DNA from: CAZUZD01 sp964624465 | GTDB lineage: Bacteria; Planctomycetota; Planctomycetia; Isosphaerales; Isosphaeraceae | Reading direction: 5' to 3' | Assembly (NCBI GenBank): GCA_964624465.1 | Contig: CAZUZD010000010.1 | Location: forward strand, 1-52,472 | Length of the DNA: 52,472 nt | Part shown: piece by piece, positions 14,999 to 23,057 of the stretch | Layout: every line of letters starts with the position of its first letter | How positions within the stretch are numbered: position 1 is the stretch's first letter | The notes under the pieces: generated by a model | Databases searched by the model: none | What the model was told of the DNA's origin: nothing | What the model saw: only the letters and a program-made list of their open reading frames with translations | Translations under genes and position numbers: made by a program

Positions 14999-16411
14999 GT
15001 GTTCTTCCACCAGCGGTTCGTGCCCGGCTTGGCGATCTACAGCTACATCGTCGGCGACGAGAGGTCGAAGCAGTGCGCCGTGATCGACCCGACCAGGGAC
15101 GTGGACGAGTATCTGGAGATCACCAAGCGTGAGGGGCTGCGGGTCACGCACGTCCTGGAGACGCACGTCCACGCCGACTTCGTGAGCGGCTCGGCCGAGT
15201 TGAAGGCCCGCTTGGGTGACGAGGTGCAGGTGGTCGTCTCCGGGATGGGCGGTGCGGAGTGGACGCCGCCCTACGCCGACCGTGTGGTGGGCGACGGCGA
15301 CGAGATCGCCCTGGGCAGCGTCCGGCTGAAGGCGGTCCACACCCCCGGCCACACGTACGAGCACGTCTCCTGGGCGCTCTTCGACGACACACGCAGCAAG
15401 GACACGCCCTGGCTGATCTACACGGGCGACTTCGTGTTCGTCGGCGACGTGGGCCGCCCCGACCTCCTCGGCGAGGAGGCCCGCAGGAAGCTGGCCCACC
15501 AGTTGTACGAGAGCGTCTTCGGCGTGCTGCCGGGGTTGCCCGACTTCACCGAGGTCTTCCCCGCCCACGGGGCCGGGTCGCTCTGCGGCAAGGCGATCGG
15601 CTCACGGAATTCGTCCACCCTCGGCTTCGAGCGCCGGTTCAGCGGGGCGCTCCAGCGGCGGGACGAGCCCGATTGGGTGGCCACGCTGCTGAAGGGGATG
15701 CCGATCGCCCCGCCCTACTTCCGCCGGATGAAGAAGGTCAACGCCGAGGGGCCGAGGACCCTCGGCCCCGAACTGCCGGGCCGGAAGCGGTTCACGGCCA
15801 GGCAGGTCCACGATCAGGTCTGCGAACATTGTCTGGTCCTGGACGTGCGGCCCAAGGAGGCGTTCGCCGCCGCCCACATCCCCGGCTCGGTCAACATCCC
15901 GCTGGGCCACAACCTGCCGACCTGGGCCGGCTGGGTGCTCCCCTACGACACGCCGACGCTGATCGTGCCCGACGACCCCGACGACGTGCCCGAGGTGGTC
16001 ACGCACCTCTTGCGGGTCGGGTTCGACGACGTGCAGGGCTACCTGGAGGGCGGCCTGGGCGAGTGGGAGACCCACGGCTTCGAGTTGGGCCGGCTGGAGA
16101 CGACCTCCGTCCACGGGCTCGCCGCCCGGCTTGGGAAATCGTCCGGCCGTCCGTTCGTGCTCGACGTGCGGACCGAGACGGAATGGGACGCCGGGCACAT
16201 CGAGGGGGCGCATCACATCCACGGCGGGACGCTGGAGGAGCGATACGCCGAGGTGCCGAAGGACCGTGCCGTGGCGGTGGTCTGCGGCTCGGGCTACCGG
16301 GCCTCGATCGCCTCGTCGTTCCTGAAACGGGAAGGCTACACGGACGTGGCCAACGTGCTCGGCGGCATGGCTGCCTGGAAGGCCGCCGGCCTGCCGACTG
16401 TGAAGGATTGA
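14999..16411 (+). CDS. MBL-fold persulfide dioxygenase-like protein with two rhodanese domains
   Basis: 470 residues from a GTG start that has a good Shine-Dalgarno (GGCAGGAG). The metallo-beta-lactamase domain (about 1-250) has the ETHVHADFVSG motif, VHTPGHTYEH, YTGDFVFVGDVGRPDL and VFPAHGAGSLCGK: the glyoxalase-II/ETHE1-like set of Fe ligands, in the variant with F after HAD that is usual in MBL-rhodanese fusions. Rhodanese 1 (from about 275) has LDVRPKEAFAAAHIPGSVNI but no active cysteine (LIVPDD). Rhodanese 2 (from about 370) has the active loop VVCGSGYRASI. Enzymes of this layout (CstB-like, Blh-like) oxidise protein or low-molecular-weight persulfide to sulfite and can make thiosulfate. 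It would supply sulfite for the SorAB dehydrogenase downstream. Confidence 0.9.
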   Translation: MFFHQRFVPGLAIYSYIVGDERSKQCAVIDPTRDVDEYLEITKREGLRVTHVLETHVHADFVSGSAELKARLGDEVQVVVSGMGGAEWTPPYADRVVGDGDEIALGSVRLKAVHTPGHTYEHVSWALFDDTRSKDTPWLIYTGDFVFVGDVGRPDLLGEEARRKLAHQLYESVFGVLPGLPDFTEVFPAHGAGSLCGKAIGSRNSSTLGFERRFSGALQRRDEPDWVATLLKGMPIAPPYFRRMKKVNAEGPRTLGPELPGRKRFTARQVHDQVCEHCLVLDVRPKEAFAAAHIPGSVNIPLGHNLPTWAGWVLPYDTPTLIVPDDPDDVPEVVTHLLRVGFDDVQGYLEGGLGEWETHGFELGRLETTSVHGLAARLGKSSGRPFVLDVRTETEWDAGHIEGAHHIHGGTLEERYAEVPKDRAVAVVCGSGYRASIASSFLKREGYTDVANVLGGMAAWKAAGLPTVKD

Positions 16412-16444
16412 TTTTCGAGAACGCACCTTACCAAGGAGTATCCG

Positions 16445-16939
16445 ATGTCCATGACCCGTCGAATCGCATGGATCGTCCCCGGCCTGGTGGTCGCCCTCGG
16501 CGGCCTGATGGCCCTGGCCGGGGCCTCGCCCCAGGAGAAGGCGAAGGCCGAGACGAAAGTCGAGCCGGGCTCCAGGGGACACGGCAAGATGGTCTTCGTC
16601 CTGACGACCGGCCTGGAGGACCTCCAGTCGGTGAACATGGCCATCCGCCACGCCGGGATGGCGAAGAAGTCGGGCTACCTCGACGACTCCGTGCTCCTGG
16701 CCTACGGGCGGTCCGTCCAGGCGTTCTCGAAGGACATCACCGCCAAGCCGCCGCAGGTGGCCGCCGCCATCAAGGAGGCGAAGGAGGCCGGTGCCCGGAT
16801 CATCCTCTGCGGCGAGGCCCTCAAGCGGTTCGACATCCCGAAGGAGAAGCTCGAACCGGGCGTCGATGAGGTCGTGCCCAACTCGATCGTCACGCTGGCC
16901 GAGTTGGTGTCCAGGGGCTACCAGATCATCAAATACTGA
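16445..16939 (+). CDS. Second DsrE-family protein, membrane-anchored or exported
   Basis: 164 residues with an N-terminal hydrophobic segment (IAWIVPGLVVALGGLMALAG), which is either a cleaved signal or an anchor. The DsrE-like fold follows: KMVFVLTTGLEDLQSVNMAI, YGRSVQAFSK, and ARIILCGEALKRFDIPKEKL. The single cysteine in ILCGEAL is where DsrE2-type proteins keep their reactive Cys. VPNSIVTLAELVSRGYQIIK closes the domain in the usual way. It has its own Shine-Dalgarno (CCAAGGAG) and is 33 bp behind the MBL-rhodanese gene. DsrE2/TusA-like carriers pass persulfide sulfur between rhodaneses and oxidising enzymes, which is the role I infer here. Confidence 0.82.
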   Translation: MSMTRRIAWIVPGLVVALGGLMALAGASPQEKAKAETKVEPGSRGHGKMVFVLTTGLEDLQSVNMAIRHAGMAKKSGYLDDSVLLAYGRSVQAFSKDITAKPPQVAAAIKEAKEAGARIILCGEALKRFDIPKEKLEPGVDEVVPNSIVTLAELVSRGYQIIKY

Positions 16940-16955
16940 GCCGGGAGGCCGACGG

Positions 16956-18584
16956 ATGTCCGCACGGAAAGCAACCTTCATCTCGGTGTCCGTCGGCCTG
17001 CTGCTGGCGGCGGGTGTCGCCGCCCGGCCGCCGGCCCGTGCCCCAGGAGAGGGGGCAAGGTCGGTGACGCTGGCCTACATCGCCGACCTGCACGCCCAGT
17101 TGGAGCCGCACGCCGAATTCTTCTGGCACGAGGGGAAGGACGAGACGGCGACGGCGGGCGGCGTCTCCCGGATCGCCACGGCGGTCGAGGCGATCCGCAA
17201 GGAGCGGCCCGGCCGGGTGCTCTTCATGGACGCCGGGGACACGATCCAGGGCTCGGCCGCCGCCGCCTGGACCGAGGGCAAGGCGGTCGTCGCACCGATC
17301 AACGCCCTGAAGCTCGACCTGGGCATCCCCGGCAACTGGGAGGTCGTCTACGGGGCGAAGGTCCTGGAGGAGCGGGCCGGGGAGTTCCGCCACCCGCTCA
17401 TCGCCGCCAACATCCGGGATGCGAAGACCGGCAAGCTCGTGTTCCCGCCCTACCTCGTCAAGGAGGTGGGCGGGGTCCGCATCGGCGTGATCGGCTTCAC
17501 CGACCCCGACGTGCCCGAACGCCAGCCCCCGAGTTACAGCAAGGGCCTCCTCTTCGACAAGGCCGACATCCTCCAACCGACGATCGACCGCCTGCGTCGG
17601 GAGGAGAAGGTGGATGTCGTCGTGCTCCTGAGCCACGTCGGCCTGCCCAAGGCGATCCTCCTGGCCGAGACGCTCAAGGGTGTCGATTTCCACTTCTCCG
17701 GCGACACCCACGAGCGGACCTACGAGCCGATCGTCCGGGGCGAGACCTGTGTGGTCGAGCCCGGCAGCTTCGGCTCGTTCCTGGGGCGGCTGGACTTCAC
17801 GGTCAAGGACGGCAAGGTCGTCGATCGCAAGTGGGAACTGATCGAGATGCGGGCCGACCGCTTCGCCGAGGACCCGAAGGTCAAGCGTGTCGTGGAAGAG
17901 ACGCTGGCCCCGATGAGGACCAGGCTCGACAAGATCATCGGCCGCACGGAGGTCCCCCTCATGCGGTACAACGTCGTGGAGACGGGCATCGACGACGTGC
18001 TCTCCGACGCCCTCCGGGAGGCGGCGGGGACGGAGATCGCCCTGTCCAACGGCTTCCGCTTCTCGCCGCCGCTCCCCGCCGGCCCCGTGAAAGAGTCCGA
18101 CCTCTGGGACTGGTATCCGATCACCACGAGGCTGAAGGTCGGCAGGGTCACGGGCCGGCAACTCCGGGCGTTCTGGGAGCGGGAGACGGAGCACGTCTTC
18201 GCCGAGGACCCGGCCAAGCTCTTCGGCGGCTGGCTGCCCCGGCCCTCGGGGATGACCGTGCGGTTCGCCGCCCACGCACCCGAGGGCCACCGTGTCAGGG
18301 AGATCCAGGTCGGGGGCAAGCCCCTGGAGGACGACCGGGCGTACACCCTGGTCGCCTGCGAGCGGGAGGGGGACGAACCGGACAAGCTCTGCCGCATCCC
18401 GCACGTCAAGGAGCCCCGTGTCCTGGGCCTCGACGCCCACGAGGCGGTGAGACAGTACCTCGCAAGGCACTCGCCCCTGGCGGCCCCGACGAACAAGCGG
18501 GTCGTCGCCGACGACCTGCCGCCCGTCGTCCGCTCGCAGGTCCTCACGCCGGGACGCAGCCGGGCGTCCGGTGCCGAGAAATGA
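16956..18584 (+). CDS. SoxB/5'-nucleotidase-family metallophosphoesterase-like hydrolase
   Basis: 542 residues with an N-terminal export signal (ISVSVGLLLAAGVAA). The calcineurin-like domain has YIADLHAQLEPHAEFFWH, FMDAGDTIQGSAAA, GIPGNWEVVYG, VVLLSHVGLPKA and FSGDTHERT as dinuclear-metal motifs. A 5'-nucleotidase C-terminal domain follows (NVVETGIDDVLSDALREAAG and LVACEREGD). The NWE(V)xYG version of the GNHE motif is like SoxB, which reads (G)HWEFTYG. SoxB hydrolyses the terminal sulfate from a thiosulfate adduct on SoxY; ordinary members cleave nucleotides. Since no SoxYZ, SoxXA or SoxCD is visible, a strict SoxB function is not proven. The gene sits 16 bp behind DsrE2 and its stop overlaps the first possible start of the next gene (ATGA). 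Confidence 0.8.
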   Translation: MSARKATFISVSVGLLLAAGVAARPPARAPGEGARSVTLAYIADLHAQLEPHAEFFWHEGKDETATAGGVSRIATAVEAIRKERPGRVLFMDAGDTIQGSAAAAWTEGKAVVAPINALKLDLGIPGNWEVVYGAKVLEERAGEFRHPLIAANIRDAKTGKLVFPPYLVKEVGGVRIGVIGFTDPDVPERQPPSYSKGLLFDKADILQPTIDRLRREEKVDVVVLLSHVGLPKAILLAETLKGVDFHFSGDTHERTYEPIVRGETCVVEPGSFGSFLGRLDFTVKDGKVVDRKWELIEMRADRFAEDPKVKRVVEETLAPMRTRLDKIIGRTEVPLMRYNVVETGIDDVLSDALREAAGTEIALSNGFRFSPPLPAGPVKESDLWDWYPITTRLKVGRVTGRQLRAFWERETEHVFAEDPAKLFGGWLPRPSGMTVRFAAHAPEGHRVREIQVGGKPLEDDRAYTLVACEREGDEPDKLCRIPHVKEPRVLGLDAHEAVRQYLARHSPLAAPTNKRVVADDLPPVVRSQVLTPGRSRASGAEK

Positions 18585-18628
18585 CGGCCGTTCGATTCAC
18601 CCCGACGATCGCCCCCGAGGAACGCACG

Positions 18629-19291
18629 ATGCAAGGAACACTCAGGTCACTGTCCCCGCCCCATCGCCCGATGACCGTCATCCTCGCCTGCCTGGCCGGC
18701 GTGGCGGCCGGGGCGTTGCTGACCAGCGCCACGAGGCCGACCACGGCCAGGGCGGACGACGGGAAGGCCGCCCACGGCCCGCCCCCGGCTGGCGTCAAGG
18801 CCCCGATCCAGGAGATCCTCCACTGCCCGCTGGCCTTCGCCGGGGTCCACCTCCTGAAGGACCTGCCGGAGCACCCGCAGGTCGCCTACCACTACTGCAA
18901 GACGCTCAACGACGAGGTGAGCCAGTGCGTCCTCTACGACGGCACCGGCCCCGACGCCAGGCTGATCGGGATCGAGTACCTCGTCAGCGATGCGCTGTAC
19001 CGGAAGATGCCGCCCGAGGAGAAGGTCTACTGGCACGACCACAAGTACGAGGTGGACTCCGGCCTGCTGAAGAGCCTGACCCAGACGGGGGCCGACGAGG
19101 AGAAGGCGATGAAGGCGGTCCGCCCCCTCTGGGGCAAGGTGTTCCACACCTGGGCGACGGGCAAGACCTACCCCAGCGGCCCGCCCCGGCTGTTCTGGGC
19201 CGTCACCGGGGAGGAGCCGTACGTCCTCTCGACGGATGCCAAACTTCCCGTGGAACTGGAGGAGAGGCGGGCGAAGAAGAGTGAGAAGTAA
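18629..19291 (+). CDS. DUF1264 (OBAP-like) exported protein
   Basis: 220 residues from the ATG at 18629, chosen because a GAGGAA precedes it. An in-frame ATG at 18581 overlapping the previous stop would add 16 residues. There is a hydrophobic N-terminus (VILACLAGVAAGALLTSA) and then a DUF1264 domain: FAGVHLLKDLPEHPQVAYHY, CVLYDGTGPDARLIGIEYLV, and WHDHKYEVDSGLL. The fold is known from oil-body-associated proteins of plants and from many bacterial secreted proteins, but its biochemical function is not settled. Conserved His and Cys residues (HDHKYE, HYCKTLNDEV, QCVLYD) could bind metal or haem. It is the last gene of the sulfur operon, before a strong hairpin. Confidence 0.75.
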   Translation: MQGTLRSLSPPHRPMTVILACLAGVAAGALLTSATRPTTARADDGKAAHGPPPAGVKAPIQEILHCPLAFAGVHLLKDLPEHPQVAYHYCKTLNDEVSQCVLYDGTGPDARLIGIEYLVSDALYRKMPPEEKVYWHDHKYEVDSGLLKSLTQTGADEEKAMKAVRPLWGKVFHTWATGKTYPSGPPRLFWAVTGEEPYVLSTDAKLPVELEERRAKKSEK

Positions 19292-19304
19292 GCGGACGGA
19301 CACG

Positions 19305-19331
19305 GGTCCGCCGGGGCGGTCCCGGCGGACC
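19305..19331 (+). terminator. Hairpin at the end of the sulfur operon
   Basis: GGTCCGCC and GGCGGACC form an 8-bp GC stem with an 11-base loop, 13 bp after the DUF1264 stop and between convergent genes. No T-run follows, so this is a stem-loop end and not a textbook Rho-independent terminator. Confidence 0.5.
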
Positions 19332-19390
19332 TTCGGGACACCGCCGCACCCGCCGTCGGGTGGGCCGATCCCCCGGTCCCACCGTGCCCG

Positions 19391-20299
19391 TCAGCCCTCG
19401 CCGCACCGTAGCGGTTCCGGGATCGTTTCGGCGAGGACACGACCGAACGCCTGGAGCGCCGGGCCTTCCGAGTGGCCATGGAGTCGGACCCGGTGGAGCG
19501 AGCGTGGCAGCGTGAGGTCGGAGAGGCGGACGACGGCGAGCGTGCCCGCCGACTCCTCGGCGAGCATCGAGAGCCGGGAGATGATCGCCACGCCGACCCC
19601 GGCGGCGACGACCCGCTTGATCGCCTCGGTGCTCCCGAGCGACATCACCCCGGCGGCCCGCAGGCCCAGGCGGTCCAGCGAAAACTCGATCACCGCCCTC
19701 GTCCCCGATCCCTCCTCCCGGTGGATGAACGGGAGCCCGAGGAAGTCCCTCGCCCGGACACGCTTGCGGTCGAGGATCGGGTGGCCGGGGGCCACGACGC
19801 CGACCAACTCGTCCTGGGCGAAGACCTCCGACCCGAGGCCACCGTCCGGGATGAGCCCCTCGGTGAAGCCCACGTCGAGCCGGTGCTCCCGCAGGTCCCG
19901 GTGGATTCGCTCGGTGTTGTCGATCTCGACGTGGACCCGGACCCCCGGATAGCGCCGATGGAACGCCGCCACGGCGAGGGGCAGGAGGTAGTCGCCGACG
20001 GTCGTGCTGGCCCCGATCAGGAGCGTCCCCCGCTCGACCGCCCGGAGTTCGCCGACGACCTGTTCCGCCTCGGACTCCAGGGCGAACAGCCTCCGGGCGT
20101 ACCCGGCCAGGACCCGCCCCGGCTCCGTCAGCCGCAGGCCCCGCCCCACCCGGTCGAACAGGGCCACACGAAGCGCCGTCTCCAGTTCCTTGACCTGCTT
20201 GGAGGCGGCCGGCTGGCTGATCCCGAGCCGCTCGGCCCCGGCGGTCACGCTGCCCGCCTCGGCCACGGCGGAAAAGACGGCGAGGTGGTTCCGGTTCAA
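19391..20299 (-). CDS. LysR-family transcriptional regulator
   Basis: 302 residues. The N-terminal winged helix-turn-helix is canonical (LAVFSAVAEAGSVTAGAERL, GISQPAASKQVKELETAL). The C-terminal co-inducer domain includes GTLLIGASTTVGDYLLP, VHVEIDNTERIHRDLREHRL and IKRVVAAGVGVAIISRL. It resembles the CysB/CbbR/YeiE side of the family, which often senses sulfur metabolites or sulfite. It is divergent from the PEP-CTERM/SorAB/oxidase operon across 180 bp, the classical arrangement for a LysR regulator controlling its neighbour. I infer that it activates sulfite oxidation. Its 3' end faces the sulfur operon, separated by the hairpin. Confidence 0.88.
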   Translation of the reverse strand: MNRNHLAVFSAVAEAGSVTAGAERLGISQPAASKQVKELETALRVALFDRVGRGLRLTEPGRVLAGYARRLFALESEAEQVVGELRAVERGTLLIGASTTVGDYLLPLAVAAFHRRYPGVRVHVEIDNTERIHRDLREHRLDVGFTEGLIPDGGLGSEVFAQDELVGVVAPGHPILDRKRVRARDFLGLPFIHREEGSGTRAVIEFSLDRLGLRAAGVMSLGSTEAIKRVVAAGVGVAIISRLSMLAEESAGTLAVVRLSDLTLPRSLHRVRLHGHSEGPALQAFGRVLAETIPEPLRCGEG

Positions 20300-20479
20300 C
20301 GTATAACTCCAGGCTATCGATCACCCGCTGATTATGTATTGGACCAGCTAGCCGAGCCGGCGTAAAGTGCATACGCTCAGGCCGGGGTCGGCGATCCGCA
20401 CTGCCCCCGGTCACGCCCGACCGACCGCCGTGGCGAGTGCCATTTCCCTCATCCTGGGCGGATCAATAGGAATCATAAG
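20300..20479. promoter_or_regulatory. Divergent promoter region between LysR and the SorAB/oxidase operon
   Basis: This 180-bp intergenic region has an unusually AT-rich patch (ATAACTCCAGGCTAT and GATTATGTATTGG). ATA-N9-TAT is a loose dyad of the kind bound by LysR proteins. No exact promoter can be drawn. Confidence 0.35.
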
Positions 20480-21388
20480 ATGCGTTTAACGACCAGTTTG
20501 ATCCTCATGACGGGCGGCATCCTGTCGGCCTGCGTCACCCCGGCCCGTGCCGGCATGCTCTGGGACACCCTGACGCCCAACCCGGCGCTGGCCGTGTCCT
20601 CCCAGGGGAACGCCGCCATCCCCACGCAGGCGGCCGACGACTTCTTCTTCACGAGCAGCCTCGCCCCGGCCTTCCGCCTCGATGAGGTCAAGTTCAACGG
20701 ACTCCTGTCGAATCCCACGGCCACCGTCACCAACATCAACATCCAACTCTACCAGACGTACCCGTTCGACTCGGACCCGGCACGGACGCCCGCCACGGTC
20801 CGGGCCAACGGGCCGGCGGACCACGAGTTCGCCACCTTCGACGGCACCGCCGGCACGCTCCGCTACACGTCCAGCGACCTCGGCTCGTTCGCCGTGGCCC
20901 GCACGATCACCGCCGGAGACTCGTCCCATGAAGGGGCCTACTCCGGGGGCCTCACGGGCGACCTTCGCCAGTTCGACGTGTCGCTGACGACCCCGATCGT
21001 GCTCCAGGCCGCCGCCAACGGCGGTCCGGGCCAGTTGAACCACTACTGGATTGCGATCACCGTCAACACCTCGGCGGGCGACTACTACTGGCTGGCCGGG
21101 ACGAACCCGCCGATCACCACGGGCGACCGCCAGTCCTGGCTGCACACCGACCCGTTCGACCCCGACTGGCACCGGGTCTCCGACATCATCAACGGCAACA
21201 ACACCAACCAGAACGGGACGCTGACGCCCGCCTTCAACATGGGCTTCCAGCTTTCCGGCCAGGCCGTACCGGAACCCGGCTCGGCGGTCCTGCTGGGGAC
21301 CGGCCTCCTGGGCATGCTCGGGTTCGCCCGCCGGTCCCGCAAGGCGGCCCCGGCGGTCGGAACCCGGTCCGAGGGGGGAGGACGCTGA
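20480..21388 (+). CDS. PEP-CTERM exported surface protein
   Basis: 302 residues with a signal peptide (LILMTGGILSACVTPARA) and a C-terminal sorting signal: the VPEPGS motif, a hydrophobic helix (AVLLGTGLLGMLGFA) and a basic RRSRK cluster. The middle is beta-rich and secreted-looking, with LYQTYPFDSDPARTP and NHYWIAITVNTSAGDYYWL; I know no function for it. The sorting tail would be cut and anchored by an exosortase system encoded elsewhere. Its stop overlaps the SorA start (CTGATGA), so it is the first gene of the SorAB-oxidase operon. That is an odd place for a surface protein, and it may be co-regulated with sulfite oxidation. Confidence 0.88.
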   Translation: MRLTTSLILMTGGILSACVTPARAGMLWDTLTPNPALAVSSQGNAAIPTQAADDFFFTSSLAPAFRLDEVKFNGLLSNPTATVTNINIQLYQTYPFDSDPARTPATVRANGPADHEFATFDGTAGTLRYTSSDLGSFAVARTITAGDSSHEGAYSGGLTGDLRQFDVSLTTPIVLQAAANGGPGQLNHYWIAITVNTSAGDYYWLAGTNPPITTGDRQSWLHTDPFDPDWHRVSDIINGNNTNQNGTLTPAFNMGFQLSGQAVPEPGSAVLLGTGLLGMLGFARRSRKAAPAVGTRSEGGGR

Positions 21389-22623
21389 TGAATCGCCCGG
21401 CCCTTCCCTTGCCCGAAGACCCGGCGGGCTGGAGCCGCCGGGAGTGGCTTCGCCGGGTCGGCCTGACCGGGATCGCCGGGACCCTGGCGTCGGGCTGCTC
21501 GGACAGGCCGCAACCGGCAGCCCCGGCCGGCGGCGACGACGTGCTCGCCCGGTTCCCCGGCAAGGCGGCGATGCGGGTCATCAACGATCGTCCACCGTGC
21601 CTGGAGACCCCCTGGCGCTATTTCCAGCACGACCTGACGCCGAATGAGGCGTTCTACGTCCGCTGGCACCTCCAGGCGATCCCGGAGGCGGCGGACCTCA
21701 AGACCTGGAGGCTCCGCATCGACGGGGCGGTGGACCGGCCCCTGGAGTTGTCGATGGACGACCTCCGGCGGCTCGGCGAGGACGAGGTGGTGGCCGTCAA
21801 CCAGTGCTCGGGGAACTCCCGGAGCCTGTTCGGGCCGAGGGTCTCCGGGGCGCAGTGGCGGAACGGGGCGATGGGCAACGCCCGTTGGGCGGGGGTCGGC
21901 CTGGCCAAGGTGCTCAGGGCGGCGGGGGTCAGGAAGGACGCCGTGCAGGTCACGTTCGACGGCTTGGACGAGGGGCCGCTCGCCTCGGTTCCCGATTTCG
22001 TCAAGGCGCTCGACATCGACCACGCCCTCGGCCCCGAGGTGACGCTGGCCCACTCGATGAACGGCGGGCCGCTGCCGCTGCTCAACGGCTTCCCGGCCCG
22101 GCTGGTCGTCCCCGGCTGGTATGCCACCTACTGGGTCAAGGCGCTGCACAGGATCACCGTCCTGCCGCACAAGTTTGACGGCTACTGGATGGCAAAGGCG
22201 TACAAGATCCCCGTCGCCCCGAACGGGGTGGAGGAGCCGAAGCTCCTCGCCGAGAAGCTGACGCCGATCCACCACATGAATGTCCGCTCGTTCGTCACCT
22301 CGCCCGAGCCGGGCTCAACGTCGTCGATCGGCAGGCCGGTGGAACTCGCCGGGATCGCCTTCGACGGTGGCAGCGGGGTCCGTGGCGTCGAGGTCTCGAC
22401 CGACGGCGGGGCGACCTGGGCCGGGGCCGTGCTCGGGGACGACCTGGGCCGGTTCTCGTTCCGCCGCTGGCGGCATCGTTGGACGCCCCCCTCCAGGGGC
22501 GAGCAACGCATCCTGGTCCGGGCCACGTCCGGGGATGGTCAGGTCCAGCCCCTCAAGGAAGGCTGGAACCGGGGCGGGTTCATGCGGAACGTCGTCGAGG
22601 AGATGATCGTCCATGTCGCCTGA
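21388..22623 (+). CDS. sorA: Sulfite dehydrogenase molybdenum subunit, SorA-like
   Basis: 411 residues of the sulfite oxidase family. The Tat-like leader is WSRREWLRRVGLTGIAGTLA, and the cysteine in ASGCSD could make it a lipoprotein. The Mo ligand is C140 in VNQCSGNSR. The pocket segments include EAFYVRWHLQAIPEAADLKT, LAHSMNGGPLPLLNGFPARL and VPGWYATYWVKAL, and the Ig-like end reads VEVSTDGGATWAG. The next gene, overlapping by 11 bases, encodes a monohaem c-type cytochrome, the SorAB arrangement of periplasmic sulfite:cytochrome c oxidoreductases. Sulfite would be oxidised to sulfate and electrons passed to SorB. The first molybdoenzyme of the window (10.6-11.8 kb) shares the fold but is clearly diverged. 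Confidence 0.9.
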   Translation: MNRPALPLPEDPAGWSRREWLRRVGLTGIAGTLASGCSDRPQPAAPAGGDDVLARFPGKAAMRVINDRPPCLETPWRYFQHDLTPNEAFYVRWHLQAIPEAADLKTWRLRIDGAVDRPLELSMDDLRRLGEDEVVAVNQCSGNSRSLFGPRVSGAQWRNGAMGNARWAGVGLAKVLRAAGVRKDAVQVTFDGLDEGPLASVPDFVKALDIDHALGPEVTLAHSMNGGPLPLLNGFPARLVVPGWYATYWVKALHRITVLPHKFDGYWMAKAYKIPVAPNGVEEPKLLAEKLTPIHHMNVRSFVTSPEPGSTSSIGRPVELAGIAFDGGSGVRGVEVSTDGGATWAGAVLGDDLGRFSFRRWRHRWTPPSRGEQRILVRATSGDGQVQPLKEGWNRGGFMRNVVEEMIVHVA

Positions 22624-23041
22624 ATCCACTGCGGCAAGTGACCCGTCGGGCCACGCCGACGCCACCCGTCGCCAGAAATACGGGCTGATCTTCGTGGGCA
22701 TCCTCGGCCTGCTCGCCGCCGGGTTCTCGTACCTGGGGACGAGGGACGCCTGGGTGGTCGCCGACCGCTCGCCGGTGGTGGAGCCCGAAGCGACCGCCGT
22801 TTCCCCGGTGGACACGGCCTGGGACTTCGAGTTGCCCGAAGGACCGCATCGGGCCGAGTTCCAGACCTCGTGCCTGATCTGCCACTCGGCCCGCCTGCCG
22901 TTCGGCCAGCCCCCCTTCAAGAAAGAGAAGTGGGCCGAGGTCGTCCACAAGATGGTCGCCGTCTACGGGGCACCGATGAACCCGAAGGACGAGTCGGAAG
23001 TCGTGGACTACCTGCTCGCCGCCCGGCCTCCCGCCCCCTGA
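22613..23041 (+). CDS. sorB: Sulfite dehydrogenase cytochrome c subunit, SorB-like
   Basis: 142 residues with an N-terminal membrane segment (YGLIFVGILGLLAAGFSYLG), uncleaved or signal-anchor in type, then one c-type haem site C87-x2-C90-H91 (TSCLICHSARL). A Met in KMVAVYGAPMNPKDESEVVD is a likely sixth ligand, and the ending VVDYLLAARP is typical of small sulfite-dehydrogenase cytochromes. It would accept electrons from SorA and hand them to the fused oxidase encoded 16 bp downstream. The start lies inside the sorA end, so translation is coupled. Confidence 0.88.
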   Translation: MSPESTAASDPSGHADATRRQKYGLIFVGILGLLAAGFSYLGTRDAWVVADRSPVVEPEATAVSPVDTAWDFELPEGPHRAEFQTSCLICHSARLPFGQPPFKKEKWAEVVHKMVAVYGAPMNPKDESEVVDYLLAARPPAP

Positions 23042-23057
23042 TCGGATCGAGGAACGC

